The translations under genes were made by a program, and so were the position numbers. From LSUCC0057 sp042091915 (GTDB taxonomy: Bacteria; Pseudomonadota; Gammaproteobacteria; Pseudomonadales; Porticoccaceae): a DNA stretch of 32,867 bases. The DNA lies in assembly GCA_042091915.1 (NCBI GenBank), contig JBELGO010000008.1, positions 1 to 32,867 of the forward strand, given 5' to 3'. This document shows, one piece after another, positions 16,459 to 23,986 of the stretch (position 1 is its first letter; every line of letters begins with the position of its first letter). Below the pieces are notes generated by a model. That model was given only the letters and a program-made list of their open reading frames with translations. It ran no database searches and had not been told where the DNA came from.

Positions 16459-17381
16459 CTCAGCTCCTGGCTCAACTTGTTTGTAGCATGCTGTGAGCGA
16501 ATAACTTCCAAGAGGTATAAAAGGCCGGCACCCGCCAACATAGCCGCAACAGAGACTGCCACTTGGGCATCGTCGTACATTAACTGGAACTCACTGGGCC
16601 AGAGGTTTCCGCGCAGATCTGTAGCAGTCGGCGGATGGCGCCACGGCCAGACAATCGTCAGACTGCCGAGCAAGAAGCCGCTCATCAACAGAATTATAGC
16701 TTGCTGAAAGTGCTGCATTGCATAGCGCAACAGTCGACTAAAGAGCATCAGCCCGCAGACCCCTCCACTCAGAAACACCGCTAACAGCAGTAGTTGGCGA
16801 TCGGCTACTGCGGCAATGAGGGTCGGATACAGGCCGAGCAATAAAAGAATAAAAGAGCCTGAAATACCCGGCAAAATCATCGCACACAGAGCAACAGCAC
16901 CTGCAGCGAAGAGCATCGGCAAGGTCGGATTTAAGGCCAGTGGTGGAGCCCAACCGAGCGCGGCTGCGACCACGGCGCCAAACAAAAAAAATACCCAGCG
17001 ACATTTTTTTGCTATGCGCTGACTGCGTACTAAAAAGACCACTGAGGCCGCGATCAAACCAAAAAAGAACCCCCACAACGGCTGGGGATGACTCTTCAAG
17101 AGTTGATTGAGCAGTTCTGCAAGAAGCAAAACGCTGGCGACAATACCCAACCCTAAAGTCAGCAAAAATTCCGCGTTAACATGCGCAAAAAGTTTCCGCC
17201 AATCGCCCTTGAATAGCATTTTTAAGGCCGCGCTATCAAAGGAGCTCAAACTCTTAATGAGTTGTGGATAGATACCAGAAATAAACGCAATAGTGCCACC
17301 CGAGACACCAGGCACCACATCGGCTGCACCCATCGCCAGGCCTTTGAGAAACAGTGCTAACTTTGCCCGCCAAGCGATCAT
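16455..17381 (-). CDS. popT: PopT-type polyprenyl-phosphate transporter (DUF368)
   Basis: Polytopic inner-membrane protein of the DUF368 family, 308 residues. Members of this family have been reported to flip undecaprenyl phosphate back to the cytosolic face, recycling the lipid carrier for wall and surface polymers. The family mark is a duplicated half-repeat. The first copy is PGVSGGT at 24-30 followed by GIYPQLI, preceded by MGAADV. The second copy is PGISGSF at 171-177 followed by GLYPTLI. About eight further hydrophobic segments are visible. It starts six bases after the pcm stop and overlaps nlpD by four bases, so it is embedded in the pcm-nlpD-rpoS unit. Substrate assignment rests on family knowledge. 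Confidence 0.88.
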   Translation of the reverse strand: MIAWRAKLALFLKGLAMGAADVVPGVSGGTIAFISGIYPQLIKSLSSFDSAALKMLFKGDWRKLFAHVNAEFLLTLGLGIVASVLLLAELLNQLLKSHPQPLWGFFFGLIAASVVFLVRSQRIAKKCRWVFFLFGAVVAAALGWAPPLALNPTLPMLFAAGAVALCAMILPGISGSFILLLLGLYPTLIAAVADRQLLLLAVFLSGGVCGLMLFSRLLRYAMQHFQQAIILLMSGFLLGSLTIVWPWRHPPTATDLRGNLWPSEFQLMYDDAQVAVSVAAMLAGAGLLYLLEVIRSQHATNKLSQELR

Positions 17382-17387
17382 CGATAA

Positions 17388-18026
17388 CTAGTGGCTGAGG
17401 CCACCGAGCAGAGGGACAAATTTAACAGGCTCAATTCGCTGCTCGACAAACTCTTGGCTATCGCCCTGGCGTTGCACCATACAAAGCTCTTGCAGATCAC
17501 CGCCAACCGGAAGAATAAGCGCTCCATCTGGTGCTAACTGGCCGAGCAGCTCCTCGGGGATCTGATTGGGTGCTGCAGTGGAAATAATACCGTCAAAGGG
17601 GGCGTGGCGCTGCCAGCCAAAATGGCCGTCGGAGAGCTCCGCCGTGATATTGCGCAGTCCTAAATCACGAAAGCGCTGCTGGGCTTTAATCAGCAGCGGC
17701 TCAATACGCTCTACGCTGTAGACGCGATTGACTAATTGCGCCAGCACTGCGGTCTGAAAACCGGAGCCAGTACCAATTTCTAATACGCGCTTGGGGCGAA
17801 TAACGCTCAATAGAAGTTCGGTCATTCTGGCGACAATATAAGGCTGAGAAAGCGTTTGCGAGTAACCGATAGGCAGGGCAGTGTCTTCATAGGCGCGGTG
17901 GGCTAACGCTTCATCCAAAAACAGGTGACGAGGAATCATGCGCATCACATCGAGCACTTTCTGATTGCTAATCCCCTGTTCAACCAGGCGCTGTACCAGG
18001 CGCTCTCGGGTTCTCTGGGAGGTCAT
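17388..18026 (-). CDS. pcm: Protein-L-isoaspartate O-methyltransferase
   Basis: Repairs isoaspartyl residues in aged proteins by SAM-dependent methylation, typically important in stationary phase. The ATG at 18026 gives 212 residues, close to the Pseudomonas enzyme, starting MTSQRTRERLVQRL. The SAM-binding motif VLEIGTGSGFQTAVLAQL is at about 81-98, the family segment ALPIGYSQTLSQPYIVARM at about 51-69, and the C-terminal RFVPLLGG-like end reads KFVPLLGGLSH. Other in-frame starts exist at 18041 (ATG) and 18110 (GTG). The latter would overlap truD by 58 bases and adds a cysteine-rich stretch unlike the family. surE, the usual upstream neighbour, is absent. popT follows after six bases. Confidence 0.95.
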   Translation of the reverse strand: MTSQRTRERLVQRLVEQGISNQKVLDVMRMIPRHLFLDEALAHRAYEDTALPIGYSQTLSQPYIVARMTELLLSVIRPKRVLEIGTGSGFQTAVLAQLVNRVYSVERIEPLLIKAQQRFRDLGLRNITAELSDGHFGWQRHAPFDGIISTAAPNQIPEELLGQLAPDGALILPVGGDLQELCMVQRQGDSQEFVEQRIEPVKFVPLLGGLSH

Positions 18027-18052
18027 ACCGATACCGCCCATCTCTATAGAAT

Positions 18053-19135
18053 TCACACTAAGTCCCCACACTGACTGCTGTTTTTTGAATTGGCAACTAT
18101 AGCACAACACTCTCTGTCAGCTCTGCTGGCAGGATCTAACTGGTGCAACACCAGCAGCTCTCGCAATAAGGAGGTAGCATACTCGCCGGCACCCAACTCA
18201 AAGCTCAGCCGCAGGGTCGTTTCATCTAACCAGTTGTGCTCAAAACTCTGGGCAACGCCTATTAGAGGCCTGCGCTGTTGCTGTAAACCACTGTGCTCTA
18301 ACGCCTCACACCAATGTTTCCAGGGGGCTAGGCAGGTGGCTTCAAATTCAGCTAACAGAGGCTCTGCCAGTGCTCGTCCACGCCCCCACAAGGGACCGTC
18401 ATCATCAATCTGTAGAGGTTGTTCGGAATTGTTAAGCCGAGCGTGTAAAACCTGGTTAAAGAGCCAAGAGCGCGCGGCAGAGAGCAGCAATCCATTGTGG
18501 TTGACTACTTTCTTACGTGCTCCACCGCGACTTTGACGCCGCGCTTGTGCGCGCTGCCTGCCGCGATCGCCCACCAATTTGCCGGCTTGGACTAAACGCT
18601 CCACCTCTGCGAGATTGTTGCCATTGCGGCCAAACCGTTGCAAACCAAAATAGTTGGCAAAACCGTTCTGGCAAAGCGTCTCAATACGGGCCTCAACTTC
18701 TGCTGGCGAGCAATCAATGTCGCGCAGTGTAATCACAAAATGATTTCCACTGTGGTCACCGCGACGCAACTTTGCGCTGCCGCGACCACTTTGCAGTATT
18801 CGATAATCGTCGTGCGCTAAAGTATCTATATTGAGTTCGCGCCCCGGCAGATGCAGGCTATACCACTGTTGAGTGACTGCTCGCCGGTCTTTTAAACCAC
18901 AAAAACCGACACTGCCAACCTCAATGCCTGCGGCTTGAGCAAGCTGAGCTGCCACCCACAGGCTGTTCTGATTGCGTTTTTCGACCTGCAGATAAAGATG
19001 CTCACCTGTCCCTGTGATAGGCGGCTGAAATAACTCTTTTACAATAAAATCTTCTGGCTCTACTTTAAAAGCTGCCCTACCAATGGGAGCTGCGTGCCAA
19101 AAATTAAGTTGATCAGGCGTTTGTGCGGTTGTCAT
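18053..19135 (-). CDS. truD: TruD, tRNA pseudouridine-13 synthase
   Basis: Converts U13 of certain tRNAs (tRNA-Glu in E. coli) to pseudouridine. The protein has 360 residues. The catalytic aspartate is D83 in the motif FCGLKDRRAVTQQW. Further conserved segments are GNHFVITLRD, FANYFGLQRFG and LLLSAARSWLFNQVL, and the C-terminal part has EYATSLLRELL. Between the FGRNGNN segment and LLLSAARS there is an arginine-rich insertion (GRQRAQARRQSRGGARKK) longer than in E. coli. The start overlaps the ispF stop by one base (TGATG). The stop lies 26 bases before pcm. Confidence 0.96.
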   Translation of the reverse strand: MTTAQTPDQLNFWHAAPIGRAAFKVEPEDFIVKELFQPPITGTGEHLYLQVEKRNQNSLWVAAQLAQAAGIEVGSVGFCGLKDRRAVTQQWYSLHLPGRELNIDTLAHDDYRILQSGRGSAKLRRGDHSGNHFVITLRDIDCSPAEVEARIETLCQNGFANYFGLQRFGRNGNNLAEVERLVQAGKLVGDRGRQRAQARRQSRGGARKKVVNHNGLLLSAARSWLFNQVLHARLNNSEQPLQIDDDGPLWGRGRALAEPLLAEFEATCLAPWKHWCEALEHSGLQQQRRPLIGVAQSFEHNWLDETTLRLSFELGAGEYATSLLRELLVLHQLDPASRADRECCAIVANSKNSSQCGDLV

Positions 19136-19626
19136 CAGTAGGGGCGTGTCCGGCCATTCGGCTCTAGCAACACCGTTGCTTGGGCCGCTATTCCCTCTTC
19201 TCGGCCTGTAAAGCCAAGCTTTTCTGTAGTGGTCGCTTTGACACTAATTTGGCTGATATCAACCGCCAGATCCTCGGCAATAGCTGAGCGCATCGCCTCG
19301 CTGTGTGGTGCAATTTTGGGCTGCTCAGCCAAAATAGTCATATCGGCATTGGCTAATCGATAGCCTTGACCATCAACTAACTGCGCCACCCGACGAAGTA
19401 GCTCACGACTATTGGCACCGGCATAAAATGGGTCGCTATCGGGGAAGTGCTTGCCGATGTCCCCCAACGCCAGAGCGCCGAGCAAGGCGTCCATCAAGGC
19501 GTGAAGCAAAACATCGCCATCGGAGTGTGCCAGCAACGCTTGATTGTGAGCTATTTGTACTCCGCCAAGCGTGACACTATCGCCCGCAGTAAAAGCGTGT
19601 ACGTCGTAACCTTGGCCTATTCTCAT
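19135..19626 (-). CDS. ispF: IspF, 2-C-methyl-D-erythritol 2,4-cyclodiphosphate synthase
   Basis: Fifth enzyme of the MEP isoprenoid pathway; forms the cyclic diphosphate and releases CMP. The protein has 163 residues (E. coli 159). The zinc ligands D8 and H10 lie in GYDVHAF and H42 lies in DVLLHALMDALLG. The HSDGDV loop, the GKHFPDSD segment and the C-terminal KATTTEKLGFTGREEGIA are all conserved. It is the homotrimeric partner of IspD in sequence, and the start overlaps the ispD stop by four bases (ATGA). Confidence 0.97.
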   Translation of the reverse strand: MRIGQGYDVHAFTAGDSVTLGGVQIAHNQALLAHSDGDVLLHALMDALLGALALGDIGKHFPDSDPFYAGANSRELLRRVAQLVDGQGYRLANADMTILAEQPKIAPHSEAMRSAIAEDLAVDISQISVKATTTEKLGFTGREEGIAAQATVLLEPNGRTRPY

Positions 19627-20348
19627 TTTTTTGGCTTCTCCTGCTCTTGTGCAACCAGTATCGCTTCGGCAATTGGCAGCTGTTCGGCAACGGTAACTTT
19701 GAGGTTGTCAGCCCGCCCCGATACTGTGCGCACGCTCAAGCCGGCAAGCTCTACTGCCGATGCCTCGTCGGTAACTACAGCACCGCTACTGGCAGCCGTT
19801 TCTAACGCCGAGCAGAGCACGCCGTATCTGAATAGCTGAGGAGTTTGTGCCAAAGCAAACATCTGGCGATCGTGGGTCTTAACAACCTCTTCACCGGCAA
19901 TTTGCTTGAGTGTCTCTGCCACCGGCGCCACCAGTAGGCCACCGACTGGGTCATCACTCAGCGTGGCGAGAAGTTTTTCAACATCATCCGGGTGAAGACA
20001 GGGTCTGGCGATATCGTGGACCATTACCCAATCACTGGGACCCAGCTTAGCCGACAAAGCTTGCAAGCCAGCCAGCACTGAATCCGCTCTCTCGCGCCCG
20101 CCAGCCACCGATAAAACTTTCGCATCTTGCAGGGCTTGCACCTCGTCCCAATGGCTATCCTGAGGATTTTTAGCCACCACAATGCCAGCCACAGCGGGTA
20201 TCGCCAACAACCTCTGAAGGGTTACCTCAGCCATAGTTAAACCCTTGAGTGGATAAAACTGCTTGGCTCGACCAGCGGCGAATCGGCTGCCACTGCCCGC
20301 GGCGGGGACAACCACCCAGACTTTGCTCTGCATATTATTGTTCTTCAT
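19623..20348 (-). CDS. ispD: IspD, 2-C-methyl-D-erythritol 4-phosphate cytidylyltransferase
   Basis: Third step of the MEP pathway: couples CTP to methylerythritol phosphate, releasing pyrophosphate (a substrate for Ppa). The protein has 241 residues. The nucleotide-binding motif VVVPAAGSGSRF starts at about residue 12, and the invariant R22 and K29 lie in the SGSRFAAGRAKQF segment. The VMVHDIARPC loop and the C-terminal NLKVTVAEQLPIAEAIL are typical. Two starts are possible. The ATG at 20348 overlaps ftsB by 14 bases. The ATG at 20333, one base after the ftsB stop, would give 236 residues with a weak GAAGAA upstream. The conserved core does not discriminate. Confidence 0.96.
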   Translation of the reverse strand: MKNNNMQSKVWVVVPAAGSGSRFAAGRAKQFYPLKGLTMAEVTLQRLLAIPAVAGIVVAKNPQDSHWDEVQALQDAKVLSVAGGRERADSVLAGLQALSAKLGPSDWVMVHDIARPCLHPDDVEKLLATLSDDPVGGLLVAPVAETLKQIAGEEVVKTHDRQMFALAQTPQLFRYGVLCSALETAASSGAVVTDEASAVELAGLSVRTVSGRADNLKVTVAEQLPIAEAILVAQEQEKPKK

Positions 20349-20613
20349 CGACGAGCAAGAAAAAGTGTTCTCCCTGCTTAATTAAACCCAGCTCGCTGCG
20401 CGCGCGCTCCTCAATAGCCGATAGGTCTTTCTTGAGGCTCTGTACATCTCGAGCCAACTGTTTGTTGCGCTCTGCCAGCTCGCTATTGAGATCGCGCTGC
20501 TGTTCTATCTGAGCCTCTAAGGCCGCTCGCTGCGCGAGACTGCCCTCGCCAAACCACAGTCTCACTTGCAGTAACAGCAACATCGAGATTAGCAGTAAAA
20601 ACATCCAGCGCAC
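20335..20613 (-). CDS. ftsB: FtsB, cell division protein
   Basis: Small bitopic divisome protein of the FtsQLB complex, which controls septal FtsWI activation. The protein has 92 residues. There is a short cytoplasmic N-terminus, a membrane helix at about residues 3-16 (MFLLLISMLLLL), a coiled coil at about 24-70 with regular heptads (ALEAQIEQQRDLNSELAERN), then the ELGLIKQGEHFF segment conserved at the end of the FtsB coiled coil. The start is GTG at 20613, with an in-frame ATG at 20604. Neither has a clear ribosome-binding site, which suggests coupling to der, whose stop is 14 bases upstream. eno, its usual upstream neighbour, is absent. Confidence 0.93.
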   Translation of the reverse strand: MRWMFLLLISMLLLLQVRLWFGEGSLAQRAALEAQIEQQRDLNSELAERNKQLARDVQSLKKDLSAIEERARSELGLIKQGEHFFLLVDEEQ

Positions 20614-20627
20614 GGGGCAGCCAACTC

Positions 20628-22013
20628 TTAAGTATGGTGTTTTTTAATAGCGCGACGCCGTTTGTGCTGTTGGCTGTCACTGAGCTGTTTTTTGCGATCT
20701 TTATAGGGATTTTCGGCGGTCTTGTACTCAACTCGCACCGGGGTCCCATGCAGATCGAGTTCGCGACGAAAAATCTTTTCCAAAAACCGCGTGTAGTGTT
20801 TTGGCACTGAGTCCGTTTGGTTGCCGTGGACTACAATCACAGGGGGATTGCGGCCGCCGGCGTGTGCGTAACGCAGTTTGATACGACGGCCGTTGGCCAT
20901 CGGCGGCTGGTGCTCTTCAACTGCGCCCTCGAGAATTTTGGTCAAGCGGGAGGTGCTGAGTTTGTCAGTCGCCGAACGGAACGCCTTATTGATAGAGTCG
21001 TAAAGTAAACCAACCCCCGTGCCATGCAGCGCCGAGATAAAATGTATGTCGGCAAAATCGACAAAACGCAGTCGTCGACCGAGCTCAATTTTAATGTAAT
21101 CGCGCTGCTCTACTGGCAAGCCATCCCATTTGTTGACCGCCACTACCAGCGCGCGGCCCGCATCGATAACTGAGCCCATCAAATGCAGGTCTTGATCGAC
21201 CACACCCTCCTGGCCATCGATTAAAAGCACCACGACATTGGAATCATCGATAGCCTGCAAGGTCTTAACAATAGAGAACTTCTCTACTGCCAACTTGATA
21301 TTTTTGCGCTTGCGAATACCTGCGGTGTCGATCAGCGTGTAGTTAACACCGCGCCGTTCATAATCAATATAAACGCTGTCGCGCGTTGTCCCCGGCATAT
21401 CGTAGACCACCACGCGCTCTTCACCAAGCAGGCGATTGACCAGTGTCGACTTGCCCACATTGGGGCGGCCCACCACACCAATACGGACCGCTCCGTTGGC
21501 ATCTTTGTCACTCTCCTCAAGCTCCGCATAGGGCTCGAGAAGATGCTCCATCATCGAACGCACCCCGCGCCCGTGCGTGGCGGTTGTCGGGTAGAGCTGA
21601 TTGAATCCGAGGCGATAGAAATCGGCCAACGCTTCATCTGGATTTACGCCATCAATTTTGTTGGCGACCAGATACACTTCGCGATTTTTTTGGCGCAGCT
21701 GTTGAGCAATCTGCTCATCAATGGGCGTCAGTCCGGCCCGGCAATCGACGACAAACAGCACAATGTCTGCCTCATCGATAGCCTGTTGTGCTTGCGAGGC
21801 CATCTCTACATCAATGCCCTCCTCCTCACCAGAGAGGCCACCGGTATCGATCACCATGAAGCGGCGATTGAACATCTCACCATCGCCGTACTTGCGATCG
21901 CGGGTCAGTCCAGCAAAGTTGGCCACCAGCGCATCACGGCTACGTGTGAGCTGGTTGAAGAGTGTCGACTTACCGACATTGGGGCGCCCGACAAGGGCGA
22001 TAACAGGAATCAT
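20628..22013 (-). CDS. der: Der (EngA), tandem GTPase for 50S ribosome assembly
   Basis: Essential GTPase with two G domains that acts late in large-subunit maturation. The protein has 461 residues. The first P-loop GRPNVGKS is at 9-16 and its G3 motif DTGG at 56-59. The second P-loop GRPNVGKS is at 182-189, followed by PGTTRDS and DTAG, with NKWDG as its G4 motif. A KH-like C-terminal domain follows. The basic tail (KDRKKQLSDSQQHKRRRAIKK) is longer than the core requires and probably contacts rRNA. It ends the rlmN-pilF-ispG-hisS-yfgM-bamB-der block and is separated from bamB by 80 bases without a recognisable site. Confidence 0.98.
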   Translation of the reverse strand: MIPVIALVGRPNVGKSTLFNQLTRSRDALVANFAGLTRDRKYGDGEMFNRRFMVIDTGGLSGEEEGIDVEMASQAQQAIDEADIVLFVVDCRAGLTPIDEQIAQQLRQKNREVYLVANKIDGVNPDEALADFYRLGFNQLYPTTATHGRGVRSMMEHLLEPYAELEESDKDANGAVRIGVVGRPNVGKSTLVNRLLGEERVVVYDMPGTTRDSVYIDYERRGVNYTLIDTAGIRKRKNIKLAVEKFSIVKTLQAIDDSNVVVLLIDGQEGVVDQDLHLMGSVIDAGRALVVAVNKWDGLPVEQRDYIKIELGRRLRFVDFADIHFISALHGTGVGLLYDSINKAFRSATDKLSTSRLTKILEGAVEEHQPPMANGRRIKLRYAHAGGRNPPVIVVHGNQTDSVPKHYTRFLEKIFRRELDLHGTPVRVEYKTAENPYKDRKKQLSDSQQHKRRRAIKKHHT

Positions 22014-22093
22014 AAGAGAGGCCGCAAATTAATAACGGCATTTTACTGCAGAACGGCGGGCCGCGATAGCGAACCCGCACAGTCAGGGCAAAA

Positions 22094-23236
22094 CTAATCG
22101 ATTGAGTAACTGCTCAGCGAGCCATCATTGGCCTGCACCAGCAGCTGGCTGCCAGCGACAACCATCGCCTCGCTGACACCTGCAGAGTCGACGCGAGTCC
22201 GCGCGACAAACTGGCCGTCCACCTGATCGATTAGATGCAGATAGCCCTCACCATCGGCGACGGCTAGATAGCCCTCAAAAGTGATCGGGGCTGCTAGACG
22301 GCGTAAAAATAGCTGTGCATTACTCCATACTTGCTGGCCACTGCCAGCGCTGTAAGCGATAACATTGTCATCATCGGCGACCACAAACAGTGTGTCACTA
22401 CCGTATGCCGGGGCATTGAAGCTTGATGCTGGCTGCTGCCAGAGTGTGCGGCCGGTGCCTCGCGATAGAGCACCCAGCTGGCCTTGATAGGAGACCGAAT
22501 ACAAGATATCGCCAACCAGAAGCGGTTGACCATCAATATCGACCATGCGCTCTAACTCAGTGCGCCCCTGCGGTAGAGCCAGTCGGCTCTCCCACAACAG
22601 GGAGCCATTGCTGCCATTAAAACCAATCAATTTGCCCGAATCAAAACCCGCATACACATTACCGGCAGAGATCAGTGGCGAGCCCGCACCGCGCACAGTC
22701 AAAATGGGCGCATCGGCATCGTGGCGCCAGCGCAATTCACCGCTGTCACCCTCGAGTAGATAGAGCTGATTATCAATGGTCTGCAAGGCGACCATCTCGC
22801 CATCGGTAGCGGGTGCGGCCAATACCTCTGAGCTCACTTGGGCGCGCCAGCGCTCACTTCCTGACTCTGCGTCAAGGGCCACAACCGTACCATCGAGATC
22901 GGCGACGACGACCAGTTCGCCGCCAGCGGCAACACCGCCCGACAGCTCCAGGTCTAAGTCGCGGCGCCAAATCCGTTCACCGGTAGTTACATTGATGGCC
23001 GTCACACGGCCGCGCGGATCCGCAGCAAAAGCGCGCGCACCACTCACCGCTGGGCGCAGAGAGGCTTTGTAACTTTCCACCCCTTTGCCGACCCCTACCG
23101 ACCAGTTTCGTTTTAGATCAAAGCGCTGCTCAAATTTACTCAATTTAGCGGGTTTAATTTCTCCCTCATCGCCCAGATCGAGCCAGCTACAACCGGCCAA
23201 CATAAGCGCGGCTAAAACCGTGGCTAATAATCTCAT
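22094..23236 (-). CDS. bamB: BamB, outer-membrane assembly lipoprotein
   Basis: Lipoprotein of the BAM complex, which inserts beta-barrel proteins into the outer membrane. The protein has 380 residues. The lipobox is LMLAGC with C16. The rest forms an eight-bladed propeller of PQQ-type repeats, visible as recurring GxxxWR and ALDAESGSERWRA-like units (for example GERIWRRDL, GELRWRHD, GSLLWESR, GRTLWQQ, GQQVWSN). The start overlaps the yfgM stop by four bases (ATGA), the usual coupling of these two envelope genes. Confidence 0.96.
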   Translation of the reverse strand: MRLLATVLAALMLAGCSWLDLGDEGEIKPAKLSKFEQRFDLKRNWSVGVGKGVESYKASLRPAVSGARAFAADPRGRVTAINVTTGERIWRRDLDLELSGGVAAGGELVVVADLDGTVVALDAESGSERWRAQVSSEVLAAPATDGEMVALQTIDNQLYLLEGDSGELRWRHDADAPILTVRGAGSPLISAGNVYAGFDSGKLIGFNGSNGSLLWESRLALPQGRTELERMVDIDGQPLLVGDILYSVSYQGQLGALSRGTGRTLWQQPASSFNAPAYGSDTLFVVADDDNVIAYSAGSGQQVWSNAQLFLRRLAAPITFEGYLAVADGEGYLHLIDQVDGQFVARTRVDSAGVSEAMVVAGSQLLVQANDGSLSSYSID

Positions 23237-23931
23237 TGTTGCTGCTCCTGTTCTTCTGCGCTGGGCAGCTCAACTACTGCTGCCGCTACCGCATTTAACT
23301 TTAACTCCAACAGCGCAGTACTGCGTTGATCGACACCGGCATCAAGCGCAGCCTGATAAGCGGTATACGCTTGGGCATCATTCCCTTGCCTGCGGTAAAG
23401 ATCACCGCGCAACTCGGCGTAAGCGCCAGCAAAAGCATTAACTTCACTGCTGCGGATCAGGGCTAACGCCTCATCAATACGATCTTGCGCCGCCAATACC
23501 CGCGCCAATCTCAGCGTTGTTGCAGCGCTTAGACCCGCGTCACTCTCGCTGGCCAAAACCCACCGCAATTCGGTTTCTGCAGTGGTTAAATCATCGCGCT
23601 CAACCGCGATACGCGCCAGCAACAATGCCGCGTAACGGCCGTATTGGCTGTCGGCAGCGGAGCTCTTCAACGCTTCAGCCATTGCCGCCAACTCTGTAGC
23701 ACTGGTGGCATCGAGAGGCGCCCCCATCTCTGTCGAAGCGAGGCGATCGCTGAGTAGCTGGTACTGTGCCGAAGACGCTATTGCCGCTTTTTCGACACTG
23801 CTTTGGTAAAAATTCCAACCACCATAACTGCCGACCACTAAAATCAGCGCGGCGATGACACCTTTACCCTGCTCAGCCCACCAGCGTTTGAGCCGTTCGA
23901 TCTGTTCTTCTTCGCTTAAATGGTCTGACAC
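23233..23931 (-). CDS. yfgM: YfgM, SecYEG-associated periplasmic chaperone-like protein
   Basis: Inner-membrane protein that in E. coli associates with the Sec translocon and PpiD and handles exported clients. The protein has 232 residues. A short charged cytoplasmic N-terminus (LSEEEQIERLKRWW) precedes a single membrane helix at about 24-41. The periplasmic part is built of TPR-like alanine-rich helices. The start is GTG at 23931, supported by AGAGGAA at 23943-23937 five bases upstream. A Gln/Glu-rich tail ends the protein. It is coupled to bamB by an ATGA overlap and lies 55 bases after hisS. Confidence 0.92.
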   Translation of the reverse strand: MSDHLSEEEQIERLKRWWAEQGKGVIAALILVVGSYGGWNFYQSSVEKAAIASSAQYQLLSDRLASTEMGAPLDATSATELAAMAEALKSSAADSQYGRYAALLLARIAVERDDLTTAETELRWVLASESDAGLSAATTLRLARVLAAQDRIDEALALIRSSEVNAFAGAYAELRGDLYRRQGNDAQAYTAYQAALDAGVDQRSTALLELKLNAVAAAVVELPSAEEQEQQQ

Positions 23932-23986
23932 GTTTATTCCTCTGTTAATTTAGGCCTGAGCCTCTGTACTATGCAATATTCTAAAA

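Noticed and set aside
22014..22093. GCGGG/CCCGC arms between bamB and der
   Set aside because: A short 5-bp stem with a 13-base loop and no T-run, not convincing as a terminator or regulatory element.
21543..22097. Plus-strand open frame (184 codons) antisense to der
   Set aside because: It is antisense to the conserved GTPase sequence and resembles a reversed translation with no domain features.
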